Below are positions 28,401-36,556 of a stretch of 64,000 nucleotides of DNA, piece after piece. Position 1 is the first letter of the stretch. Every line of letters begins with the position of its first letter. Location: NCBI RefSeq assembly GCF_030540835.1, contig NZ_JAUOEK010000172.1, positions 1-64,000 on the forward strand. Reading direction: 5' to 3'. Source of the DNA: Flavivirga aquimarina (GTDB taxonomy: Bacteria > Bacteroidota > Bacteroidia > Flavobacteriales > Flavobacteriaceae). Under the pieces are notes generated by a model. It was not told where the DNA came from. It saw only the letters and a program-made list of their open reading frames with translations, and searched no databases. The position numbers and the translations under genes were made by a program.

Positions 28401-28887
28401 TGCGTATCCTATTTGGTATTTAGATGCAGATGGAGATAATTATGCAGTATCAACCCAAGTACAATGTACTAGCCCGGGAATAGGTTATACTACAACAGTA
28501 TTGCCGGTAACAGATTGTGATGACAGCGATCCGGGGATCAATCCAGGAGCCACCGAGATTACAGGAAATACCGTTGATGAAGACTGTGATGGTGAAGCTC
28601 AAAATCCATTAAGCAATGAAAAATATGGTCTGGAAAATATAATTATAGCACCAAACCCTTTTAATAATAATATAACCATAAAATTGCCATTGGGCTTAAA
28701 CCATAAAGACTATAACATTTCACTATATGATTTAAGAGGCAGGTTAATAATTGATAAAAAATATCCAAGCGCCCATGAAACAATACATGTTTTAGAATTA
28801 GATAAACTGGAAAGTGCCACATATATTTTTAAAATCATTAACAAAGAAACAGGAGATTCAATTACAAGAAGACTAATTAAGCACTAA
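25426..28887 (+). CDS. Secreted S1-type sulfatase with LamG, MopE-like and T9SS domains
   Basis: I chose ATG 25426, which gives 1153 residues and a signal-peptide-like start (MNTNTLWTLLLFTIVV); an upstream in-frame TTG at 25408 is possible but less likely. The sulfatase domain (about 24-530) has PNVIVIIADDMGW and the formylglycine motif C78-A-P-T-R82. Two LamG domains follow (about 550-990), then a MopE-like calcium/metal-binding motif (LDADGDNYAV through DCDDSDPGINPGA to DEDCDGE, near 1000-1065) and a T9SS sorting domain (about 1075-1153). It is closely related to the preceding protein over the sulfatase and LamG regions but lacks its Ig/PKD and MAM-like parts. A transcript of its own is supported by the promoter at 25367 and the upstream terminator. 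Confidence 0.92.
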   Translation: MNTNTLWTLLLFTIVVTKMYTQSPNVIVIIADDMGWSQVSTGLTNLNNPSDFFETPNLETLASGGISFPYGYVNGSNCAPTRAALLSGQYASRATNNIFAVDNLNRGGNSTLLVGPDNGLPSGVDELPKEAITLAETMKTAGYATVHLGKYHVGENEATDVSDNAATDQGFDVNYGGGTKGNPGDYFASNSGVPYTFGSNIGPELDAYAEPYTTAESNMLAGDTSLTGTAKHVTDALADAAMDFIDTNINSPFFMHFSNFAIHGPFNPSDARPDLRAKYEAKAISDPSSMGHDRKPGQAALAEGMDQTIGRLINYLKTTADPRNPGNMLSENTLVYFISDNGGAVHSDDAGPLRGMKGEWYEGGIRSVSIVWSEAPWLVNKGTVNTTPIVGFDIYPTCVEVAGGTLPGGGYDIDGVSHWQMLTNGTALSRDALYWHYPGYLIDSNRDARPVSIIRKGDYKLIYNYETTSYELYDLINDISEATNLLAGSPDLAILTIGNDMSTDLQNHLINISAPLPTYRSNGETVDLPYIISTSGAGPNSTDGCQAVSGYEAYWDFDSASDANDASGNGHDPNPVNGTLTYDSVDFKEGDQSVVFDGTVDINYSSATFMSQTTSARTVSAWIKPTSLTGVQEIFDEGGNTIGIAMRLNGSNLESIIRETVSVSDVLSASFPSDGDWHHVALVYDGGNTSHKLYIDGVEVATSSSAPASIGSHNTTGGGIGGVIGSWDSFVVSADSYFTGKMDAFSVYNAALSASQIEEASCLVVANSTAGCQPTAGYEAFWDFDFASDADDASGNDHNPTLAPTGAITYDDVDFKEGDRSVIFDGTEAIQYATNSTSPDSFLNLITNSRSIMVWIKPSSLTGIQNIFDEGGQNRGIAIRLNNANLEAIVRETSSVADQISASFPNDGDWHHIAFIYNQTSTTQKLYIDGAEVATSSSTPASLISHYSYGGIGGKLSGNDSFQNASDTYFTGKMDAFAVYDDYVLTPTEIQNAYPIWYLDADGDNYAVSTQVQCTSPGIGYTTTVLPVTDCDDSDPGINPGATEITGNTVDEDCDGEAQNPLSNEKYGLENIIIAPNPFNNNITIKLPLGLNHKDYNISLYDLRGRLIIDKKYPSAHETIHVLELDKLESATYIFKIINKETGDSITRRLIKH

Positions 28888-28968
28888 GCCTATTTAAACT
28901 TTTTTGGATTGAAGCTATGTAACTATCTGATTTGTAGATTTTTTATGTAAAATTCTAACTAAATTAAT

Positions 28969-28976
28969 TATGTTTG
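28969..28976 (+). promoter_or_regulatory. Candidate -7 box TATGTTTG upstream of the 202-residue protein gene
   Basis: This is an exact TAnnTTTG match 29 bases before the start codon at 29006, the same distance as for the second sulfatase. No TTG at the ideal -33 spacing was found. Confidence 0.5.
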
Positions 28977-29005
28977 TAAAAACTATAATTCAATAATAAC
29001 TAACC

Positions 29006-29614
29006 ATGAAAAAACAATTAACAATTATTTTAGTATTATTTTGTGCTTCTTTTGTGTTTTCACAAAAAGCAAAAGTATTAGAGGGCGATTTTAAAAACCT
29101 AAAAGGGATTACAGCTTATAATTTAGAATTTGATTATGCTAATTTAGAAATCCCGAAGTATGATTCTGAAGAGGAATTTCTTAAAGATAAAATGAAGAAA
29201 CGTGAGGATAAAAATCCTGGATCGGGAGAAGAATTTAAAAAATCTTGGTTTGCTGATAGAGAAAACCGCTATGAGCCAAAATTTATTGAATCTTTCAATA
29301 AAAGATTTGATGAAGGGCAAATAAAAGTAGGGAAGGATCTTGCAGGTGCAGAATATACAATGAAAATTAAAACCACGTTTATGTATGCGGGTTATAATGT
29401 TGGTGTTGTGAGACAAAACTCAAAGGTTGATGCTATCATTTCAGTATATAAAACAGGAAACCCAAACAATATTCTTTTTTCTGTAAAGTACACTAAAGCA
29501 GAAGGTAATGGTGCTTTTGGTAATGATTATAATTCGGGATATCGAATTTCAGAGGCTTATGCGAAATTAGCAAAAACTCTTGCAGCACATATTAAGAAAA
29601 AAACGAAAAAATAA
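29006..29614 (+). CDS. Exported protein of unknown function
   Basis: This 202-residue protein starts with a clear signal peptide (MKKQLTIILVLFCASFVFSQ). The mature part is lysine- and charge-rich (EEEFLKDKMKKREDKNPGSGEEF) and ends in KKKTKK. There is no T9SS tail, lipobox or transmembrane segment after the signal, so a periplasmic location is likely. I do not recognise the family with certainty; it resembles small conserved Bacteroidota periplasmic proteins. It has its own promoter box and a hairpin terminator. Confidence 0.75.
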   Translation: MKKQLTIILVLFCASFVFSQKAKVLEGDFKNLKGITAYNLEFDYANLEIPKYDSEEEFLKDKMKKREDKNPGSGEEFKKSWFADRENRYEPKFIESFNKRFDEGQIKVGKDLAGAEYTMKIKTTFMYAGYNVGVVRQNSKVDAIISVYKTGNPNNILFSVKYTKAEGNGAFGNDYNSGYRISEAYAKLAKTLAAHIKKKTKK

Positions 29615-29672
29615 AAACATTAAAAAAGACTTAATGTTAATGGTCTTTTAGGTACAGGTCATATTAATTATT

Positions 29673-29710
29673 AAAAGAGGTTGTCTAAAATCAAGGCAAT
29701 CTTTTTTTTT
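29673..29710 (+). terminator. Hairpin with T-tract after the 202-residue protein gene
   Basis: AAAAGA-GG-TTGTCT pairs with AGGCAATCTTTT (two-base bulge, one G-T pair) and is followed by a run of T. A weaker hairpin (AAAAGAC/GTCTTTT) lies just upstream at 29624-29649. Confidence 0.6.
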
Positions 29711-29907
29711 ATAGCTATGGGGTTCCACAACATTCTTTATCATTCTTGTTTTGGTTTGGAAAGGTAATTTAAAACTGTCCGAAATGAAATTCCACTTTAT
29801 ATTATAAATTCTAAGAATAGTTATCTAAAAAGGTTATTATCCCTAATTTTTTATGTTAAATTAGCGCTTATTAATTAAAGTGAAAAATAACCCCAAAAAA
29901 TAAACTA

Positions 29908-31623
29908 ATGATTAACAAACTTTTATTCGTATTACTTTTAAGCTCACTTAGTATATTCGCTCAAGACCCAAAACTATCCGATAAATTCACTGTTGAAGTT
30001 GGAGAAGAATATGGGGAAACGGATGGCAAGATAAAGGTGTTTTTTAAGCATAATGATTACGCAGTAGCAATAAACAGTCAAAAAAAGGATTTGATTATTC
30101 AGAAATTTGACACTAAGACTCTTAAGGAAATAGAAAGAATAGAGTTAAAAAACTTTATGAAGGATAAAGGAGGAAATAAAGAAATAATACAGATGGGAAA
30201 TAAAGCTTTATTTTTCTATGAAGCTTGGAATAGAGATGAACAAGTTGAGTCATTGATGGCTGTTAATATTTCTTTAGATGATTTAGCTGTAGGTGATCCA
30301 TATACTTTTCTTAGTCAACAAGGTAAAATAGTTATCGTACGACATAAACTTTCAGGTTCAAAACCATTGGTAATGATGCAGGTATTTGGAGGGAAGTATT
30401 TTTTTAAAAAATCTTTTGATGAACAAAAACTATTGGTTACATATAGATTAAAACCAGAATTTAGAAATGATTCTAAGAGTTTTGATCGGATTGCCATGCA
30501 TGTATTTGATTCAGAATTAAAGTTGGAATGGAATGAGGTTGTAGAAATGCCGTACACAGAGAAAAAAATGAATAATGGAGATTACACTATTGATAGAGAT
30601 GGTAATTTTTATATGTTAGCTATGGTGTATGAAGATGATAGTACAGATGAAAAAAAGAAAAAAAAGAAAGATGCTAATTATCATTTGGAATTATTTAAAA
30701 TTGTTAAGAATACAAATACTATTATAAAAAATGAGATACAAATAGGAGATAAATTTATTGATGATGCATCTCTTTATGAAAATGCAGAAGGAAATATTGT
30801 AATTGGAGGGACTTGTAAAAACCCAGATAAAGGAAAATCAATACCGTTTTTTTCTACCAAAGAAAAAGGGCAAGCTACAGGTGTTTTCACAATTAACTTA
30901 ACAGAAGAAGGAGGGGTACGAGATTTTAAAAATTATGATTTCCCTGTTGAGATGTTAAGAAAGTTTTCCACAAGAAAAGAGAAAAAAAATATTAATAAAA
31001 AAAATAAAAAAGAAGAAGAAAAACCGGTTTTCAATTTCTTAGAGCTTAATTCAATAGCATTAAATAGTGATGGTAGCTTTTTAATTCTTGGTGAACAAAG
31101 GTATATATTACAAAAAAGTGATTATGGAGAAGGTTTTCCTAGATATACTCAGGTTTTTGATGAAGATGCTTTTATGATGAGTTTAAAAGGATTGTCTTTT
31201 CATTTTAGAGACATTCTAGCTGCAAAAATAAATGCAGATGGTACATTAGCCTGGATGCATAAACTACCAAAAAGACAAAGAGGAGTAAATCGTAAAGGGT
31301 CCATGTCTTATACGCACATGTTTGCTGGGGATAATCATTATTTATTATTTTTAGATAATGTAAAAAACTTGGATTTACCAGAGGATAAAGTTCCATATAA
31401 ACACACAGATGGGCAAGGAGGATATTTTACAACTTACATCATTAATGACAAAACAGGAGAGGTTAAAAAAGAAGCTGTTTTTAATACCCGGGATATTAAC
31501 GGTACAGAAATGGAGCATTTTGAAACAGATAAAATCCTACCTCTTTCCGATTCTGAAATCTTAATTGAAGGCTTTGAGGGAAGAAGTAAGGATTTTTTAG
31601 TGAAAGTTAGTGCTAAGAAATAG
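29908..31623 (+). CDS. Exported protein of unknown function (571 residues)
   Basis: A signal peptide (about 1-19, ending SIFAQ) precedes a long, probably beta-propeller-like protein with many short strands. Recurring phrases such as DGNFYMLAMVYED, EGNIVIGGTCKN, DGSFLILGEQRY and DGTLAWMHKLP look like repeated blades. Two very basic, low-complexity insertions (DEKKKKKKDAN near residue 250; EKKNINKKNKKEEEK near 355) interrupt it. There is no T9SS tail or lipobox. I do not recognise a specific family. It is monocistronic, with a terminator at 31658. Confidence 0.78.
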   Translation: MINKLLFVLLLSSLSIFAQDPKLSDKFTVEVGEEYGETDGKIKVFFKHNDYAVAINSQKKDLIIQKFDTKTLKEIERIELKNFMKDKGGNKEIIQMGNKALFFYEAWNRDEQVESLMAVNISLDDLAVGDPYTFLSQQGKIVIVRHKLSGSKPLVMMQVFGGKYFFKKSFDEQKLLVTYRLKPEFRNDSKSFDRIAMHVFDSELKLEWNEVVEMPYTEKKMNNGDYTIDRDGNFYMLAMVYEDDSTDEKKKKKKDANYHLELFKIVKNTNTIIKNEIQIGDKFIDDASLYENAEGNIVIGGTCKNPDKGKSIPFFSTKEKGQATGVFTINLTEEGGVRDFKNYDFPVEMLRKFSTRKEKKNINKKNKKEEEKPVFNFLELNSIALNSDGSFLILGEQRYILQKSDYGEGFPRYTQVFDEDAFMMSLKGLSFHFRDILAAKINADGTLAWMHKLPKRQRGVNRKGSMSYTHMFAGDNHYLLFLDNVKNLDLPEDKVPYKHTDGQGGYFTTYIINDKTGEVKKEAVFNTRDINGTEMEHFETDKILPLSDSEILIEGFEGRSKDFLVKVSAKK

Positions 31624-31657
31624 AACTTCATTTCTATTTACAAATGATAAATAATAG

Positions 31658-31687
31658 CCACCTAAAATTTACTTTTAGGTGGTTTTT
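31658..31687 (+). terminator. Strong rho-independent terminator
   Basis: CCACCTAAAA and TTTTAGGTGG form a perfect 10-bp stem with loop TTTAC, followed by TTTTTG. It ends the transcript of the gene at 29908-31623. Confidence 0.85.
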
Positions 31688-31760
31688 GTTATAAATGGGT
31701 ATAAATGTTTAATCGAAAAGAATTCCTCGAGGCTCTGCCTCGGGGTTTCCGTTGAAATTG

Positions 31761-31888
31761 TCATTCCCGTGAAAACGGGAATCTAAATACAGAATTTCGG
31801 TTTTTGACCTTTTTAGGCCAAAATGAAACCAGCGAAATACCTCTATGGCTCTGCCTCGAGGATAGTTGGTTTCAAGAAATTCTTTATT
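31761..31888. repeat. Dispersed palindromic repeat, copy 2
   Basis: This matches positions 1-143, with one mismatch over the first 87 bases and the 18-bp palindrome of copy 1 replaced by GCT. The two direct copies bracket about 31.7 kb containing hisS, the carotenoid operon and the sulfatases. Translated on the minus strand the repeat gives the DSRFHGND-type peptide often seen in spurious annotations. Confidence 0.85.
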
Positions 31889-31918
31889 AACTCCAAATGA
31901 ATTTACGTGTATTTGCCG

Positions 31919-31936
31919 TTCCTGCGTAGGCAGGAA
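31919..31936. repeat. REP-like palindrome TTCCTGC-GTAG-GCAGGAA
   Basis: This has the same core and loop as 3791-3810, followed by the same flank TCCACT. It is part of the same palindrome family as 50834-50857. Confidence 0.75.
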
Positions 31937-32031
31937 TCCACTCAAAAATATAGTTTAGATTTCTTATTTTACAGAAATAGCATTGATTTTTTAATGAATA
32001 AAACCACACTTTCTTAAATTCCTTTTATCAT

Positions 32032-33642
32032 TTAAACAGTTACTGTTTTATTAGCTTTGTTCATTTTTTTAAATACCCGCCAAGATCTCAATTTTAATAT
32101 AGTTGTAGCACATAGTACCCCCGAAAGCATGGCTCCAGAGACACCTACTAAGGTGATATCTTGTCCCGTTAATTTCAATCCTTTTATTTTAGTTTTTGGT
32201 CTTAGAAAAGGTAATTTAAACCTGTTTGGAGTGTGTGCTAAACCATATATTTCACCATGTTTATAGTTGGAAAAATGCCTGGTAGAAAGCGGCGAAGAAA
32301 CTTCGGTTACCTGTACATGGCCTTTAAGCTGTGGGAATAAACTATATATTTTATTCAACATGGTCATTTCAAAGTTAGCCTTCATTTTTTTGTAAGCGTC
32401 ATCCCGGTTCATCCAAGGTTGGTTTTCGTAAGCCGAAAACCAATCGTATAGACCTACAGACATTGCCTGTATAGTTGATGTTCCTGGGTTTTCTGTTTCC
32501 CATTCAGAATCTTTTGCAGAAGGAAACGAGATATAAGCAAAATTATTTGGAGCGTCTGCTAGATTGGTTTTTTCAATCAATTCATCTGTGTTCTCGTTAG
32601 CGTAATACCAAACATTATGCTTAGGTAGATTTAATTCTGCACTCGATTTATTTAACCCAATATACAAACACATATGTCCACTTGCTGGTTTAACCTCACG
32701 TAAGTTGAAGTTGCATCGTTTCTTTGCACTTTTTGAGAGTAGTTGATTAAATGTGTTATCAACCCCAACGTTACTAATGACATTTGAGGATTTTATAACC
32801 GTATTGTCTATTTTAATGCCTGTTACTTTATTGTTTTTAGTAATAATTTCTTGTACATCTGCATTAATAAATACTTTGCTTCCTAAAGCGTTTAAAACTT
32901 CAATGATGTTATGGCAAATTTTATCTGCACCGCCTTTAGGATAATAGCCTCCTTCCATAAAATGAGCAATAACCATGGCGTGTGCTCCAAAGCTACTATA
33001 CTTTGGCGACAATCCATAATTACCACATTGTCCACAAAGAACTGCAATTAAAAGTTTGTTGTCAGTCAGTTTACTTAATACTTCCCAAGTGGTTTTTTGA
33101 GAATAATGAGCGTATCTTTTTCTAATAATCCACCCAAGAGATTTACTTAGCCAAGGTTCGAAAACTTTTTCAAAAAAGAAAGCCGCCCCTCTTTTATTGG
33201 CCTTTTCTATTAATGATATGTATTTATTAATGACATCTTCTTCTTTTGGAAAATAGGCAATGAATTGTTTTCTAAAGTTTTCTTTTCCAGCTCTAAACTG
33301 GTACTTTTTTCCTCCAACATGTACTACATCGTACACGTTACCCATAGATTCCCACTTCAGCTTATCGTCGGTAATAAAATTAAACATGCCAAGTAATGAC
33401 TCATTTTTATCCATATTACCAACATAATGAACTCCGACATCCCACTTAAAACCATGCTTTCTTTTAAAACTGTGTGTAAACCCTCCCGGGACATAGTGAC
33501 GTTCAAAAACAGCCACTTTTTTTCCTGCCTTAGCCAACCAAGTAGCAGCTGTTAGTCCTCCAATACCTGAACCTATAACAAAATACTCGTAGCCCGAAAA
33601 ATCCATATCAGACGAAAAAGTTTCGTAATTTTTTTTGTGCAT
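32032..33642 (-). CDS. CrtI-like FAD-dependent oxidoreductase of the flexirubin cluster
   Basis: This 536-residue flavoprotein of the phytoene desaturase / retinol saturase superfamily has a dinucleotide-binding motif (VIGSGIGGLTAATWLAKAG, about residues 22-40), then VFERHYVPGGFTHSF and WDVGVHYVG. The C-terminal signature KGLKLTGQDITLVGVSGAMLSG fits the same superfamily. It lies 26 bases downstream of the halogenase-like gene on the same strand, divergent from the main pigment operon. It probably acts on the polyene or its precursor rather than on carotenoids; this is inferred from location. A second member of the superfamily is at 62237-63787. Confidence 0.85.
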   Translation of the reverse strand: MHKKNYETFSSDMDFSGYEYFVIGSGIGGLTAATWLAKAGKKVAVFERHYVPGGFTHSFKRKHGFKWDVGVHYVGNMDKNESLLGMFNFITDDKLKWESMGNVYDVVHVGGKKYQFRAGKENFRKQFIAYFPKEEDVINKYISLIEKANKRGAAFFFEKVFEPWLSKSLGWIIRKRYAHYSQKTTWEVLSKLTDNKLLIAVLCGQCGNYGLSPKYSSFGAHAMVIAHFMEGGYYPKGGADKICHNIIEVLNALGSKVFINADVQEIITKNNKVTGIKIDNTVIKSSNVISNVGVDNTFNQLLSKSAKKRCNFNLREVKPASGHMCLYIGLNKSSAELNLPKHNVWYYANENTDELIEKTNLADAPNNFAYISFPSAKDSEWETENPGTSTIQAMSVGLYDWFSAYENQPWMNRDDAYKKMKANFEMTMLNKIYSLFPQLKGHVQVTEVSSPLSTRHFSNYKHGEIYGLAHTPNRFKLPFLRPKTKIKGLKLTGQDITLVGVSGAMLSGVLCATTILKLRSWRVFKKMNKANKTVTV

Positions 33643-33668
33643 AAAGGAGTGTCCCGAGCTTAGTTAGT

Positions 33669-34913
33669 TTATGTATGTTGTGTTTCTCCTAACTTAATGA
33701 TGTGAGCCAGGTTTTGTATAATTTTATGATGTTTTTTTACAAATGGATTGGTTTCATCCCAAACATAACCAGCCAGAACAGAACAAATTTGTGTTTTAAT
33801 TTCTGGGTTTTCAGGTCTATGAAAAAATAAGGTTTGTAAATTTCCGGTGTACCATTCTTTAACATAGGTAGCAAAAACGTTAACCCCCTTTTTAATGTAA
33901 TTGGCATAATCTTCTTCCCAATCTACAACGTCATTATTTAATTCTCTGGTTATAAGTTTTGCAGCCAGTAATGCAGATTCTGTTGCAAAAGTAACACCCG
34001 AAGAAAATACGGGATCCAAAAATTCTGCACTATTTCCTGTTAGTGCATAGCCTTTTCCATACAACTGCTTAACAGATTTTGAATAGTTTTTTATGTTTAT
34101 GGGCTCAAATAAAAAGTCGAGATCTTTAAAACGGTCATAATAATAATCTGAAAGTTTCAGCATTTCAGTTAGCTTTTCAGTATTATTTCCTTCAAACGAT
34201 TCCATGTATTCTGTATCGCTTACATAACCAATACTTGTTACTCCGTTAGAAAAAGGAATAACCCACAACCATGTATTAGTATCTATAACATCAAAAGTAA
34301 TAAGAGTACCCTCTCTTCCTTCTGGTCGTTTAATATCCTTTACATGAGTAAAAATGGAAGAATGTTTAGGTAAAGCCGAAGGAACATCAAGGTTTAATAA
34401 TCTTGGCAAAACACGACCATAACCACTGGAATCGACAATAAATTTTGCATTGATAGTTGAGATATCTCCTTGTTTATTTTTAATAGTTGTTTTTGAAACG
34501 CCGTTTTCATCGAAAACGACATCAGTTACTTCATGTTCAAAAGCGATATCAACACCTTTTTTTATAAGCTCTTTGCTAAGTACGTCATCAAAATCTGCTC
34601 TCGGCACTTGCCAGGTCCAATCCCAACCTTTAGTATGCTTGTCACTAAAGTCAAAATTACATACAACATCACCTTTTAAAAAGCGAGCGCCATCTTTTCG
34701 TTCAAAACCCTGAGCTTTTAAACACTCTAAAAGACCTACTTCTTCAAAATGATCCATACATCTTGGAAGTAAGCTTTCTCCTATAACAAACCTAGGGAAA
34801 TTACTTTTTTCGACAACTTTAATCTTTAGTCCATTATTCTGTAAGTAAGAGGCAGCAACACATCCGGAGGGGCCCGCACCAATAATTAAAACATCAACAT
34901 TTGTATTACTCAT
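33669..34913 (-). CDS. Flavin-dependent halogenase-like monooxygenase
   Basis: This 414-residue FAD protein is of the tryptophan-halogenase / geranylgeranyl-reductase type. It shows GAGPSG (residues 12-17), a K-DGARF segment (K73) where flavin halogenases keep a catalytic lysine, and a WLWVIP hexapeptide (215-220) matching the halogenase signature WxWxIP. Chlorinated flexirubins are known from some Bacteroidota, so ring chlorination is possible. Ring hydroxylation is an equally plausible role, because homologues in flexirubin clusters are usually labelled only as NAD(P)/FAD-dependent oxidoreductases. It is divergent from the tyrosine ammonia-lyase gene, with a 106-base intergenic region between them. 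Confidence 0.82.
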   Translation of the reverse strand: MSNTNVDVLIIGAGPSGCVAASYLQNNGLKIKVVEKSNFPRFVIGESLLPRCMDHFEEVGLLECLKAQGFERKDGARFLKGDVVCNFDFSDKHTKGWDWTWQVPRADFDDVLSKELIKKGVDIAFEHEVTDVVFDENGVSKTTIKNKQGDISTINAKFIVDSSGYGRVLPRLLNLDVPSALPKHSSIFTHVKDIKRPEGREGTLITFDVIDTNTWLWVIPFSNGVTSIGYVSDTEYMESFEGNNTEKLTEMLKLSDYYYDRFKDLDFLFEPINIKNYSKSVKQLYGKGYALTGNSAEFLDPVFSSGVTFATESALLAAKLITRELNNDVVDWEEDYANYIKKGVNVFATYVKEWYTGNLQTLFFHRPENPEIKTQICSVLAGYVWDETNPFVKKHHKIIQNLAHIIKLGETQHT

Positions 34914-35019
34914 TATTTTTATAGTGTAGATTCATTTATTATTATAAATTTACAGACCAAAATAACTACAATGCTTCAGTTATAAAAATTTATTTATTAA
35001 ATATATTGAAAATATATAG

Positions 35020-36543
35020 ATGTTAAAACTTAAGGAGAAACTAGGTATCGAAGATTTTTACAAAATAATATTCGAAAACCATTCTATTCAAATTGATGAT
35101 AGCGTATTAGAGACTGTTGAAAAGAGTTTTGTTTTTTTAAAGGAATTTTCAGAAAACAAAGTCATTTATGGAGTAAACACGGGTTTTGGCCCAATGGCTC
35201 AATACAAAATTAAAAACTCAGAGAGAATCCAATTACAGTATAACTTAATAAGAAGTCATGCTTCCGGTACCGGGAATATAATTCCACCTATGTATGTTAA
35301 AGCAGCCATGTTAGCCCGGCTAAATACACTGTCTTTAGGGAATTCTGGCGTACATAAGTATGTTGTTGAATTAATGGCAGAGCTAATCAATAAAGATATT
35401 ACACCATTAATTTATGAACATGGGGGTGTTGGCGCAAGTGGAGATTTAGTACAATTAGCACATTTGGCTTTGGTTTTAATTGGTGAAGGCGAAGTGTTTT
35501 ATAAAGGAAAGCGCCAACCGACAAAGGATGTTTTTGAAGCTGAAAACTTGAAACCAATTACGGTAGAATTACGTGAAGGTTTAGGTTTAATAAATGGAAC
35601 TTCAGTGATGACAGGTATTGGTATAGTAAATGCCATTTATGCAAGAAGGTTACTAAATTGGATGATTTCCTGTTCTGCTGCCATTAATGAAATTGTAGAA
35701 GCCTATGATGATCACTTGTCTTATGAATTAAACCAGTCTAAACAACATATAGGGCAACGCAAAATCGCAGAAGAGATGCGTGAGCATTTAAAAGACAGTT
35801 CTTTAACCAGAAAGCGCGAACATCATTTGTACGAGAACAATAATGACCATGTTTCGGTTTTTGAAGATAAAGTACAAGAATACTATTCGTTGCGTTGTGT
35901 ACCACAAATATTAGGGCCTGTTTTAGATACATTAAACAGAGTTGAAAGGATATTAATTGAAGAAATAAATTCAGCAAATGATAACCCAATTGTTAATGTA
36001 GAAGAAAAACATGTTTATCATGGAGGAAATTTCCACGGTGATTATGTATCTTTAGAAATGGATAAGCTAAAAATAGTAGTCACAAAACTAAGCATGTTAG
36101 CAGAAAGACAACTTAACTATTTGTTAAACCCTAACCTAAATAATATTCTCCCAGCTTTTGTAAACCTTGGAAAATTAGGACTGAATTTTGGTATGCAAGG
36201 TGTGCAGTTTACAGCGACATCTACAACTGCCGAAAATCAAACACTGTCAAATCCAATGTACGTGCACAGTATCCCGAATAATAATGATAATCAAGATATT
36301 GTAAGTATGGGAACCAATGCAGCTTTAATAACTAAAAAAGTTATTGAAAATGCGTTTGAAGTTGTGGCTATAGAAATGATAACGGTTATTCAAGCTATAG
36401 AATATCTTAAAGTACAGGACAAAGTGTCTTCAAAAACAAGAAAAATGTACGATGAAATAAGACAAATAGTACCTGCTTTTACAGAAGATGTTATTATGTA
36501 TCCTTACGTTAATAAAGTAAAGGATTTTATTATAAACAATTAA
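35020..36543 (+). CDS. Tyrosine ammonia-lyase
   Basis: This 507-residue member of the aromatic amino acid ammonia-lyase family should deaminate tyrosine to p-coumarate, the starter unit of the aryl polyene. The MIO cofactor triad A139-S140-G141 lies in GGVGASGDLVQLAH. IYGVNTGFGPMA, NLIRSHASGTG and GGNFHGDY are also present. As I recall it, the characterised tyrosine ammonia-lyase of Flavobacterium johnsoniae is very similar along its length, including the RSH substrate-selectivity region. It is the first gene of the plus-strand operon. Histidine ammonia-lyase is less likely because no hut genes are nearby. Confidence 0.93.
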   Translation: MLKLKEKLGIEDFYKIIFENHSIQIDDSVLETVEKSFVFLKEFSENKVIYGVNTGFGPMAQYKIKNSERIQLQYNLIRSHASGTGNIIPPMYVKAAMLARLNTLSLGNSGVHKYVVELMAELINKDITPLIYEHGGVGASGDLVQLAHLALVLIGEGEVFYKGKRQPTKDVFEAENLKPITVELREGLGLINGTSVMTGIGIVNAIYARRLLNWMISCSAAINEIVEAYDDHLSYELNQSKQHIGQRKIAEEMREHLKDSSLTRKREHHLYENNNDHVSVFEDKVQEYYSLRCVPQILGPVLDTLNRVERILIEEINSANDNPIVNVEEKHVYHGGNFHGDYVSLEMDKLKIVVTKLSMLAERQLNYLLNPNLNNILPAFVNLGKLGLNFGMQGVQFTATSTTAENQTLSNPMYVHSIPNNNDNQDIVSMGTNAALITKKVIENAFEVVAIEMITVIQAIEYLKVQDKVSSKTRKMYDEIRQIVPAFTEDVIMYPYVNKVKDFIINN

Positions 36544-36556
36544 AAACAGTGTTATT

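Larger units (their letters stand above)
31624..32031. other. Intergenic region with repeats
   Basis: These 408 bases hold the terminator of the 571-residue protein gene, the second copy of the dispersed repeat (31761-31888) preceded by related CCTCGAGGC/GCCTCGGGG palindromic sequence (about 31725-31750), and a REP-like palindrome (31919-31936). A minus-strand open frame of 78 codons spans the repeats but is not a gene. Confidence 0.7.

Noticed and set aside
31709-31945. Minus-strand open frame of 78 codons
   Set aside because: It is the translation of palindromic repeats (DSRFHGND-type peptide), a known kind of spurious annotation.
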